NCBI RefSeq assembly: GCF_004331645.1 | Contig: NZ_SJSK01000001.1 | Span: forward strand, 1,240,001-1,304,000 | DNA length: 64,000 bases | Source: Pedobacter frigiditerrae | GTDB taxonomy: Bacteria; Bacteroidota; Bacteroidia; Sphingobacteriales; Sphingobacteriaceae | Reading direction: 5' to 3' | Part shown: in pieces, positions 57,264 through 64,000 of the stretch | Layout of the letters: each line of letters starts with the position of its first letter | Numbering within the stretch: the first letter of the stretch is position 1 | Notes under the pieces: generated by a model | What the model saw: the letters and a program-made list of their open reading frames with translations, nothing else | What the model was told of the DNA's origin: nothing | Database searches by the model: none | Made by a program: the position numbers and the translations under genes

Positions 57264-58427
57264 ATGGAAGCTTATATAACTGCCGATTGGATTTTTCCTG
57301 TAACTCATCCACCAATTAAAAATGGGGTTATTGGTGTAAATGAAGATGGAAGTATCAATGCCGTTCTGTCTGCCGAAGAAGCTCAAGGAATTAGAGGTGT
57401 TAAGCATTATGATGGAGTAATAGTTCCTGGATTTATCAATACACATTGTCATTTAGAGCTTTCTCATCTGCGAGGAAAAATTGAAGAAAAAACCGGATTA
57501 ACAACTTTCATTAAGCAAATATTAAGTCAGCGGCAACAGCCGGAAGATGAAATCATTTCAGCCATGCAAAATGCAGATGCAGAAATGTACAATAATGGAA
57601 TAGCTGCAGTTGGCGATATTTCAAATCTCCTTATATCAAAATCTGTAAAGCTTAAGAGTAAAATCTATTATCACACCTTTGTGGAAGTATTTGGATTTAA
57701 TAGGCCATCTGAACCAATTATTGCTGCTGGGACTGAAATAAAAAAAGGTTTTGAGCCATTAAAAGCTTCAATTGTGCCACATGCGCCTTATTCAGTTTCC
57801 CCATCTTTATTTAATGAAATTGAAAAAGTAACAAAGTTTGATGATATTTCAAGCATCCATAACCAAGAAACGATAGGGGAAAATGAACTTTTTGAAAAGG
57901 GGACGGGGAAATTTGCCGATTTTTTTGCCGAGCTAGGTATTGCAAAAAGTGATGCCCATAACTCGGGAGAAAATTCATTGAAATATCACTTGCCTAAACT
58001 ATCAAAAAAGGTAAATACACTATTGGTACATAATACATTTAGTAGCAAAGCTGATGTTGATTTTTCTAAACAAGCACATCAAAAACTTTATTGGTGTTTA
58101 TGTCCTAACGCAAATATTTACATCGAAAATAATTTACCAGCTGTAGATTTGTTAAAAAGTGAAGATTTGAAAATCACATTAGGCACAGATAGTTTAGCAA
58201 GTAATCATCAATTAAATATCTTGGCAGAGATGCGAACTTTGCAAGATGAAAAAGGTATTTCTTTTGAAGAATCTTTAAAATGGGGAACTATAAATGGAGC
58301 CGATTTTTTAGGACTAGGTGCACAGTATGGAAGTTTAGAAAAAGGAAAAAAGCCAGGGATTATTTTAATCAGCATTGCCGAAGACAGAATGATAAAAAAA
58401 GATACTACTATAAAACGTTTATTTTAG
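57264..58427 (+). CDS. amidohydrolase, aminodeoxyfutalosine deaminase-like
   Basis: A 387-aa metal-dependent TIM-barrel hydrolase. The HxH metal motif lies in GFINTHCHLELSHLRG (His61, His63), with HAPYSVSP, SIHNQET and LGTDSLASNHQLNIL (metal Asp) further on. This order fits the deaminase subgroup that includes aminodeoxyfutalosine and S-adenosylhomocysteine deaminases of the alternative menaquinone route. No other futalosine-pathway gene is in the window, so I name only the family. The nitronate-monooxygenase-type gene starts 4 nt after its stop. Confidence 0.88.
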   Translation: MEAYITADWIFPVTHPPIKNGVIGVNEDGSINAVLSAEEAQGIRGVKHYDGVIVPGFINTHCHLELSHLRGKIEEKTGLTTFIKQILSQRQQPEDEIISAMQNADAEMYNNGIAAVGDISNLLISKSVKLKSKIYYHTFVEVFGFNRPSEPIIAAGTEIKKGFEPLKASIVPHAPYSVSPSLFNEIEKVTKFDDISSIHNQETIGENELFEKGTGKFADFFAELGIAKSDAHNSGENSLKYHLPKLSKKVNTLLVHNTFSSKADVDFSKQAHQKLYWCLCPNANIYIENNLPAVDLLKSEDLKITLGTDSLASNHQLNILAEMRTLQDEKGISFEESLKWGTINGADFLGLGAQYGSLEKGKKPGIILISIAEDRMIKKDTTIKRLF

Positions 58428-58431
58428 CACT

Positions 58432-59385
58432 ATGGCTAATAGCATTACAGAGCTTTTTGGTATTAAATATCCAATTATTCAGGCAGGCATGGTTTGGTGC
58501 AGTGGTTGGAAATTAGCAGCTGCGGTTTCTAATGCGGGTGGATTGGGCATCATCGGAGCAGGCTCAATGTATCCAGATGTTTTGAGAATGCACATTCAAA
58601 AATGTAAAGTTGCAACCTCAAATTCTTTTGCAGTAAACGTTCCTTTGCTTTACGCAAATGTAGAGGAGATCATCAATATCTTGGTGGAAGAAGATGTGAA
58701 GATTGTTTTTACCTCTGCAGGTAATCCAGCTACTTGGACATCATTTTTAAAAGAAAAAAAAATAACGGTGGTCCATGTAATTGCTAATACAAAATTTGCA
58801 TTAAAAGCAGAGCAATGTGGAGTTGATGCCATCGTAGCAGAAGGTTTTGAAGCTGGTGGCCATAATGGAAGAGAAGAAACAACCACGCTTTGCTTAATTC
58901 CAATGATTAGAGCTGCGGTAAAAATCCCGGTAATTGCGGCAGGTGGAATTGGAAGCGGAAAAGCAATGTTAGCCGCTTTTGCATTGGGTGCAGATGCCGT
59001 TCAAATTGGTTCTGCTTTTGCAGTTGCAGAAGAGTCATCTGCTCATCCAAAGTTTAAGGAAAAAATTATTTCTTCGGCCGAAGGCGATACCAAATTGAGG
59101 ATGAAGAAACTGGTTCCTGTACGTTTATTGAAGAATGAGTTTGCAGATGCGGTTGCTCAAGCTGAGGCTCAAGGTGCAAATACGGCAGATTTAATAGTGC
59201 TTTTAGGTAGGGCCAGAGCAAAATTAGGTATGTTTGAAGGCGATATGGAACAGGGCGAATTGGAAATTGGACAAGTATCAGCAATGCTGAATGAAATTAA
59301 ACCTGCTGCGGAAATTTTAAATGAAATTTGGAGTGAATTTTTGCAGGAACGACAATTGTTAAGTAATCTGAAATTTGAGGATTAA
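58432..59385 (+). CDS. nitronate monooxygenase/FabK-family FMN protein
   Basis: A 317-aa FMN-dependent TIM-barrel protein. GIKYPIIQAGMVWCSGWKLAAAVSNAGGLGIIG opens the fold. EGFEAGGHNG (~142-151) and the phosphate-binding IAAGGIGSGKAMLAAFALGADAVQIGSAF complete the family pattern. Members are 2-nitropropane dioxygenases/nitronate monooxygenases or FabK-type enoyl-ACP reductases. Here a detoxifying or lipid role cannot be separated. It lies in a compact plus-strand run with the amidohydrolase before and a membrane protein after. Confidence 0.9.
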   Translation: MANSITELFGIKYPIIQAGMVWCSGWKLAAAVSNAGGLGIIGAGSMYPDVLRMHIQKCKVATSNSFAVNVPLLYANVEEIINILVEEDVKIVFTSAGNPATWTSFLKEKKITVVHVIANTKFALKAEQCGVDAIVAEGFEAGGHNGREETTTLCLIPMIRAAVKIPVIAAGGIGSGKAMLAAFALGADAVQIGSAFAVAEESSAHPKFKEKIISSAEGDTKLRMKKLVPVRLLKNEFADAVAQAEAQGANTADLIVLLGRARAKLGMFEGDMEQGELEIGQVSAMLNEIKPAAEILNEIWSEFLQERQLLSNLKFED

Positions 59386-59394
59386 TTGAAAGTG

Positions 59395-59772
59395 ATGAAT
59401 ACAAAAATATTAATGACAGTTAGTTCTATTATAATGCTAGTTATTGGCATACTATGTTCATTTCTTCCTAATGAAATTTTAAAATTTATAGGAGTTGATG
59501 GTACAGGAATTCTTCCTTTAGTAATTCAAATATTAGGGGCTATTTATTTTGGTTTTGGTTTTCTAAATTGGACAGCAAAAGCCAATATAATAGGCGGAAT
59601 TTATAGCAAGCCTGTAGCTATTGGGAATTTAATTCATTATGTGGTAAGCAGTTTAGCTATGATTAAATTTTTTATGGCTCATACAGATATGAAATTATTG
59701 CTAATACCGATAGCTATATATTGTGTTTTCTCAATTTTATTTGGGAAAGTTGTTTTTGGAAGTCCGATTTAA
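59395..59772 (+). CDS. small four-helix membrane protein
   Basis: A 125-aa protein from ATG 59395; a TTG at 59386, directly after the upstream stop, would add three residues. Four hydrophobic segments: ILMTVSSIIMLVIGILC, LPLVIQILGAIYFGFGFLNW, AIGNLIHYVVSSLAMIKFF and LLLIPIAIYCVFSILFG. The second contains a small-residue-rich helix. No known family. Part of the run 57264-60195. Confidence 0.82.
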   Translation: MNTKILMTVSSIIMLVIGILCSFLPNEILKFIGVDGTGILPLVIQILGAIYFGFGFLNWTAKANIIGGIYSKPVAIGNLIHYVVSSLAMIKFFMAHTDMKLLLIPIAIYCVFSILFGKVVFGSPI

Positions 59773-59788
59773 CATAAGAATAATTTAA

Positions 59789-59914
59789 ATGATTTATAAA
59801 AGAATATTAGCTTTAATAACGGTTATTCTAATTGTTGTTGCCATCTTTTTGTTAAAGAAGAAAGCTAAGAATCACGTTCCAAAAGAAAAAGTAAAAACAG
59901 AATTAGATAAATGA
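59789..59914 (+). CDS. 41-aa single-pass membrane protein
   Basis: Short ORF from ATG 59789. It encodes a basic start (MIYKR), one hydrophobic segment (ILALITVILIVVAIFLL) and a charged Lys-rich tail (KKKAKNHVPKEKVKTELDK), so a small inner-membrane protein with one helix. Its TGA overlaps the acylphosphatase ATG as ATGA, and it starts 16 nt after the previous stop. Both are good signs that it is translated. No family can be named; the function is unknown. Confidence 0.65.
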   Translation: MIYKRILALITVILIVVAIFLLKKKAKNHVPKEKVKTELDK

Positions 59915-60195
59915 AACACATCAATATAAAAGTAACAGGTAAGGTTCAGGGTGTTTTTTTTAGGGCAAGTACAAAAGCTGTTGCCGACCAAATGGGTGTA
60001 AAAGGCTTGGTCAAAAATCAAAAAGATGGCACGGTTTACATAGAGGCAGAGGCTGACAAAAGCACTTTAGAAATGTTTGTAGAATGGTGTAATGAAGGTC
60101 CGGAAAAAGCCAAGGTAGAAAATGTAGAAGTTGTAGATGGAGAACTTAAAAATTATCGCAACTTTGAAGTTGTAAAAAAGAATTTGCTTTGGTAA
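59911..60195 (+). CDS. acyP: acylphosphatase
   Basis: A 94-aa enzyme that hydrolyses acyl phosphates such as acetyl phosphate and 1,3-bisphosphoglycerate. VTGKVQGVFFRAST (8-21) holds the catalytic Arg18, and GLVKNQKDGTVYIEAEA (32-48) the catalytic Asn36, in the usual spacing. Length is standard. It is coupled by a 4-nt ATGA overlap to the 41-aa membrane ORF. Confidence 0.95.
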   Translation: MKHINIKVTGKVQGVFFRASTKAVADQMGVKGLVKNQKDGTVYIEAEADKSTLEMFVEWCNEGPEKAKVENVEVVDGELKNYRNFEVVKKNLLW

Positions 60196-60323
60196 TGTAG
60201 ATTTATGATTTGAGAATTACGATTTACGATTGAAAATCAATTAAAGAATATTAAATAATTTTAGACTAGGTTTTGAGTGGTCCTCAGAAATCCAAAATCT
60301 AAAATCTAAAATCTAAAATTAAC
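60196..60323. repeat. short tandem repeat leader before the second flippase
   Basis: The gap ends in three to four copies of aaaatct/aaatcta units (~60292-60318), an 8-bp tandem repeat. An earlier stretch has tgatttgagaattacgattt words (~60206-60225). No ORF. It could vary in copy number close to the TTG start of the flippase gene. Confidence 0.6.
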
Positions 60324-61808
60324 TTGTCTGTATATAAAAAATTTCTTGGTCAAACTGCGGTTTATGGTTTAAGTACTGTTTTCTCAAGGCTATTCAATTT
60401 TATCCTGACACCTATTTATACTGGAGTTTATACAACAAGCGTATATGGAATTTTTACGAATATGTATGCTAATGCTTCCATAATCAACGCAATTCTAGCT
60501 TTTGGAATGGAGAGTACCTATTTCAGGTACCTTAACAAATTCGAAGATAAAAAACAAGAAGTATACAATAATTCATTCTTATGTATTGCTTTTATTTCTA
60601 CCTTATTTTTAATTACAGGTTTAATTTTTTCTACTCCAATTGCTACGTATCTAGCTACAAGTGTATCAGAAATTACAGATTACAAGAAATACTTTAGCTT
60701 CTTTTTATGGATTTTATACGTGGATGCCATTTGTGTAATTCCATTTGCTAAATTAAGGGCAGATGGCAGGCCATTTAAATATAGTATTGCTAAATTTTTA
60801 AACATTGGCTGCTTTGTAGGCTTTAACCTTATTTTTCTTTTTGTGGTGCCTGCAATTATTAAAAATGATTGGCTAGGCGCTAACTGGCTTTCCTCTTGGT
60901 ATCATTATCAATGGATTGGATACGTGTTTTTATCCAATTTAATAGCTAGTGTCGCTACATTAATTTTTTTAACTCCTGAGTTTTTAAAATTGCAATTTAG
61001 GTTTGATAAGAAATTATTTAGTGATATGTTTTCTTATAGCTGGCCAATTTTGGTGGCAAACCTTTCGTTTATTATTAATGAAAATTTAGATAAAATCGTA
61101 CTAAAGGAATTGCTGCCACCATTGATAGCTAATGGCGATGTTGGTATTTATGGAGCAGTATGTAAAATTGCAATTTTCTTGAGCATTTTTATTACTGCTT
61201 TTAGGCTAGGTGCAGAACCATTTTTTTTCAGTCATTCGAAACATGAAAATGCAAAGGAGACCTATGCCACTATTTTAAAGTACTTTGTAATTGCCTTGGT
61301 TGTACTATTTGTTGCAATTGTAGCTAACATAGAGATACTGAAATTCTTTATTCGCAAAGAAGCATATTGGGTGGGCTTGCCAGCGGTTCCTTATTTGTTG
61401 TTGGGTTATGTTTGTCTGGGGATTTATATGAACCTCTCCATTTGGTATCGGTTATCAGATCAAACTCGTTTTGGCCTTTATATTTCTGTTGTGGGTGCAG
61501 TAATTACCATTGTTTTAAATCTAATATTAATTCCTAAGTACAGTTATATGGGCTCTGCATGGGTAAGTATGCTCGCCTATTTTGTAATGATGGTATTATC
61601 ATATGTACTTGGACAGAAATATTACCCAATACCATACAATCTCAAAAAGATTTTAGCGTATTTGATTATATCCATTATTATTGTTTTTTCATCATTCTTT
61701 ATATTTAATAAAAATATCTACATCGGTAATGCCTTACTTCTAACATTTATTGTTGGTATAGTTTACTTTGAAAAGAATGACTTAATGAAAATTTTAAAAA
61801 GAAGTTAA
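60324..61808 (+). CDS. polysaccharide flippase/biosynthesis protein (MOP superfamily), second copy
   Basis: A 494-aa protein with about 12-14 membrane segments. It opens [30 protein letters not shown], a start pattern common in Bacteroidota Wzx-like proteins. TTG at 60324 is the only suitable start. A charged loop and [21 protein letters not shown] ending are seen. It is only distantly like the flippase at 738, so it probably serves another glycan or lipid-linked substrate. The dUTPase gene begins 8 nt downstream. Confidence 0.9.
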   Translation: MSVYKKFLGQTAVYGLSTVFSRLFNFILTPIYTGVYTTSVYGIFTNMYANASIINAILAFGMESTYFRYLNKFEDKKQEVYNNSFLCIAFISTLFLITGLIFSTPIATYLATSVSEITDYKKYFSFFLWILYVDAICVIPFAKLRADGRPFKYSIAKFLNIGCFVGFNLIFLFVVPAIIKNDWLGANWLSSWYHYQWIGYVFLSNLIASVATLIFLTPEFLKLQFRFDKKLFSDMFSYSWPILVANLSFIINENLDKIVLKELLPPLIANGDVGIYGAVCKIAIFLSIFITAFRLGAEPFFFSHSKHENAKETYATILKYFVIALVVLFVAIVANIEILKFFIRKEAYWVGLPAVPYLLLGYVCLGIYMNLSIWYRLSDQTRFGLYISVVGAVITIVLNLILIPKYSYMGSAWVSMLAYFVMMVLSYVLGQKYYPIPYNLKKILAYLIISIIIVFSSFFIFNKNIYIGNALLLTFIVGIVYFEKNDLMKILKRS

Positions 61809-61816
61809 CAGTTTTT

Positions 61817-62248
61817 ATGAAGATTAAAATCATCAATCACTCTACTCACCCATTGCCCGCTTATGAAACTGCACACGCTGCGGGAATGGATTTAAGAGCT
61901 TTTATGCCAGAACAAATTACAATTAAACCCTTGCAACGACTTTTAGTCCCAACTGGTTTACATATTGAGTTGCCAATTGGTTACGAAGCTCAAATTAGAC
62001 CGCGTAGCGGATTAGCATTTAAACACGGAATTGGAATTGTTAATTCTCCAGGAACTATAGATGCTGATTATCGTGGGGAGATAAAAGTATTGTTGGTTAA
62101 CTTATCAGATGCTGACTTTACAATTAATGATGGTGATAGGATTGCACAAATGGTAATTGCAAAACATGAAACCATTAGTTGGGAAAATGTAGAAGAATTA
62201 AGTGATACGACTCGTGGTGTTGGCGGTTACGGACATACAGGTAAGTAG
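61817..62248 (+). CDS. dut: deoxyuridine 5'-triphosphate nucleotidohydrolase
   Basis: A 143-aa trimeric dUTPase that converts dUTP to dUMP and pyrophosphate. All five motifs are present in order: [39 protein letters not shown] (with the catalytic Asp), DRIAQMVI and the C-terminal [11 protein letters not shown] arm. The length is normal. It is probably cotranscribed with the flippase gene 8 nt upstream. Confidence 0.97.
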   Translation: MKIKIINHSTHPLPAYETAHAAGMDLRAFMPEQITIKPLQRLLVPTGLHIELPIGYEAQIRPRSGLAFKHGIGIVNSPGTIDADYRGEIKVLLVNLSDADFTINDGDRIAQMVIAKHETISWENVEELSDTTRGVGGYGHTGK

Positions 62249-62405
62249 ATTCCTTAAGTTTGTCAGTCTGAGTGTAGTCGAAGACTTATTTGACTCATAA
62301 GATCAAAAAGAATTCCTTCGACTCCCGAAGAAGTCGGGACAGGTATGATGAGGATGACATCTTTTTGATTTTGTATATTCACGATTTAATATTTACGGCT
62401 ATATA
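62249..62405. repeat. gap with dispersed tcagtctgag / tcccga-tcggga words
   Basis: Contains gtcagtctgagtgtagtcga (~62260-62281) and an inverted repeat tcccga (62323-62328)/tcggga (62334-62339). The latter resembles the palindrome at 26623. No gene. Confidence 0.5.
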
Positions 62406-64000
62406 ATGAAGTTTAGCTTACCATTTCTTTTCTTGCTTTTTGTGCAAATCACATTATTTGCGCAAGAACCCCCGCTTCCTGAAAGTAAAGAGGGAAATGT
62501 TGTGAAAGAACTTTTTTTTGCTGGTATTAAAGAGAAAATGGCTGAGAACTATGCCAATGCCGGTACTAATTTCACTAAAATTATTGCACTTGATGCCAAA
62601 AATGATGCAGCTTATTTTGAATTGGCAACGGTAAATTATCGTCAGAATAAACTGCTAGATGCAGAAACTTCCATAAAAAAAGCAATTGAGATTAATCCTA
62701 AAAACGTTTGGTACTTAAAGCTTCAAGCAGAAATATATAAACGTAACGGAAATATGGATGCGCTGGTACAAGTTTTCAATCAACTTATCCAATTGGAACC
62801 AGAAGAAGACAATTATTATTTCGATAAGGCAAATGCACTTTTCATTTCTGGGAAAATAGATGAATCAAAAGCTGTTTATGATGAGATTGAAAAAAAGTTC
62901 GGCTCATCGAAAGATTTAATCTTAGCAAAACAGCGAGTAACGATTCAAAGTAGCACTACGCCAAATACCGACGATATTAATAAGTTGCTGGCAGAAAATC
63001 CCACTGATGTAAAGAATATGCTTTATTTAAGCGGCATCTTGTTAGAGAAGAATAAGAAGGATGATGCCGTTGCCATGCTTCAAAAAGCAAAAACCTTAGA
63101 ACCAGAGAATTTTGAAGTTGATTTAGCAATGGCTGATATTTATCAATCGCAGAAGAAGAACGAATTAGCAATTTTACCTTTAAAATCTGCCTTTGCAAAT
63201 CCGGTAATGCCTATTGCCAATAAAATTAAAATTGTTAGCGGAATGTTGCCACGATTTAGTAATCAGTTGGTTGTTAAGGATGCAACAGATTTAGCCGAAA
63301 TAGCTGTGAAAACTCATCCAGCAGATGCTAAGTTGTTGCTTTTATATGGAGATGTACTTTACCAGCAAGGGAATTTGACCAAAGCAAAAGAACAATATCA
63401 GGCTGCTCTAAAAATCTCAGACCAATTGTATCTAGCTTGGGAAAAACTTTTGGGTGTTCAAACTTTAATGGGGTTGTACACAGAAGCGATAAAAACAGGT
63501 GAGGACGCATTATCAATTTACCCAAATCAAGCGATTTTATATTATTATAGGGCTTTTGCTTTGCACAGAAATAGTCAAAATGCCGAAGCGGGATTAGAAA
63601 TTAAATCGGCCTTGCAATTAGATGGTGATGATAATAATTTAAAAGCAATGATTTTTGCTTTACAAGCAGAAGTACTTATTGATCAAGAAAAACTGAAAGA
63701 AGCTGATGTAGCATTTGACAAAGCTATTTCACTAGCACCAGATAATTATTTAACCATAAGCAATTATGCCTATTATTTGGCATTGCGAAACCAGAATCTA
63801 GCTAAAGCTGAAACCCTAGCTGCAAAAGCTGCAATGGCTTTACCCAAAAATGCTTCGGTACTAGATAGTTACGCAATAGTGCTGTTCAAATTAGGTAAGT
63901 ATGATTTAGCTTTAAGCTGGATAGAAAAGGCTTTGCAAAACAATGAGGCTTCAAATCCTGTTTACTTGGAGCATTACGGTGACATTCTTTTCTTAAAAGG
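62406..64000 (+). CDS. tetratricopeptide-repeat exported protein (3' partial)
   Basis: Starts at ATG 62406 and stays open to the right edge, giving 531 complete codons. A signal peptide (FLFLLFVQITLFAQ) is followed by at least eight TPR-like helical pairs. Examples: AAYFELATVNYRQNKLLDAETSIKKAI, MLYLSGILLEKNKKDDAVAMLQKA, LLLYGDVLYQQGNLTKAKEQYQ, LYYYRAFALHRNSQNAEAGLEI, and SVLDSYAIVLFKLGKYDLALSWI near the edge. TPR proteins are scaffolds; this one probably acts in the periplasm or at the inner face of the outer membrane. The partner and the missing C-terminus are unknown. Confidence 0.9.
   Translation, partial: MKFSLPFLFLLFVQITLFAQEPPLPESKEGNVVKELFFAGIKEKMAENYANAGTNFTKIIALDAKNDAAYFELATVNYRQNKLLDAETSIKKAIEINPKNVWYLKLQAEIYKRNGNMDALVQVFNQLIQLEPEEDNYYFDKANALFISGKIDESKAVYDEIEKKFGSSKDLILAKQRVTIQSSTTPNTDDINKLLAENPTDVKNMLYLSGILLEKNKKDDAVAMLQKAKTLEPENFEVDLAMADIYQSQKKNELAILPLKSAFANPVMPIANKIKIVSGMLPRFSNQLVVKDATDLAEIAVKTHPADAKLLLLYGDVLYQQGNLTKAKEQYQAALKISDQLYLAWEKLLGVQTLMGLYTEAIKTGEDALSIYPNQAILYYYRAFALHRNSQNAEAGLEIKSALQLDGDDNNLKAMIFALQAEVLIDQEKLKEADVAFDKAISLAPDNYLTISNYAYYLALRNQNLAKAETLAAKAAMALPKNASVLDSYAIVLFKLGKYDLALSWIEKALQNNEASNPVYLEHYGDILFLK

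Noticed and set aside
1..64000. CRISPR array, restriction, toxin-antitoxin or other defence system
   Set aside because: No regularly spaced repeats with unique spacers and no recognisable defence protein families were seen. The direct repeats at 19008-19173 are only two units.
1..64000. tRNA, rRNA or riboswitch genes
   Set aside because: I looked in the intergenic gaps and saw no cloverleaf with GTTCGA-type T-loop or rRNA-like stretch. Short ncRNAs cannot be excluded by eye.

Overview
The window looks like chromosome of a Bacteroidota bacterium of the Sphingobacteriaceae, most like Pedobacter. The signs are AT-rich DNA, a type IX secretion (T9SS) cargo with its PorP/SprF partner, a RemB/Wzi-like outer-membrane protein, -7 boxes of the Bacteroidota form TAnnTTTG, several TTG starts, and no obvious strong Shine-Dalgarno signals. 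The assignment rests on gene content and recognised protein families; no database search was possible.

1-10865 (+): the distal part of an exopolysaccharide/capsule operon, entered mid-gene at the left edge. In order it holds an unrecognised protein (partial), a Wzx-type flippase, a GT42/DUF115-like protein, a Wzy/O-antigen-ligase-type polymerase, two GT4 glycosyltransferases, a WcaF-type acetyltransferase, an SDR epimerase/dehydratase, a WcaI-type glycosyltransferase and a lactonase-fold protein. Gaps are 0-22 nt or the genes overlap, so one transcript is likely. 10979-14634 (-) holds a 67-aa protein coupled to an 1149-aa beta-helix protein that resembles a phage tail spike and has no signal peptide. 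This is the oddest item in the window.

15396-18519 (-): gmd-fcl-manC, the GDP-mannose to GDP-fucose supply, each junction overlapping as TAATG. 19522-26295 (+): two tandem paralogous priming sugar-phosphate transferases, a FlaA1/CapD-type dehydratase and a RemB/Wzi-like barrel. 26802-27728 (-) is a second fcl, followed by dxs. Together these regions supply activated sugars, start the lipid-linked unit, build, flip and polymerise it, and probably anchor the product at the surface.

29936-30270 is a broken glyA copy; the intact glyA is at 42453-43724. Between them lie a PorP/SprF protein, a 2468-aa repeat adhesin with a type B T9SS C-terminal domain, a phage-tail-collar protein, and a lipoprotein/membrane protein/histidine kinase/response regulator unit. 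43734-46505 is a soluble hybrid kinase.

46688-64000 is mostly housekeeping and regulation: a lipoprotein, ComF, RlmN, an RluF-type pseudouridine synthase, DinB, a WYL regulator, a hybrid kinase with HPt convergent with a sigma-54 response regulator, a small secreted protein, an amidohydrolase, a nitronate-monooxygenase-family protein, two small membrane proteins (one of only 41 aa), acylphosphatase, a second flippase, dUTPase, and a TPR protein cut by the right edge. Intergenic DNA is rich in dispersed palindromes and short repeats. I saw no tRNA, rRNA, CRISPR array, transposase or integrase.
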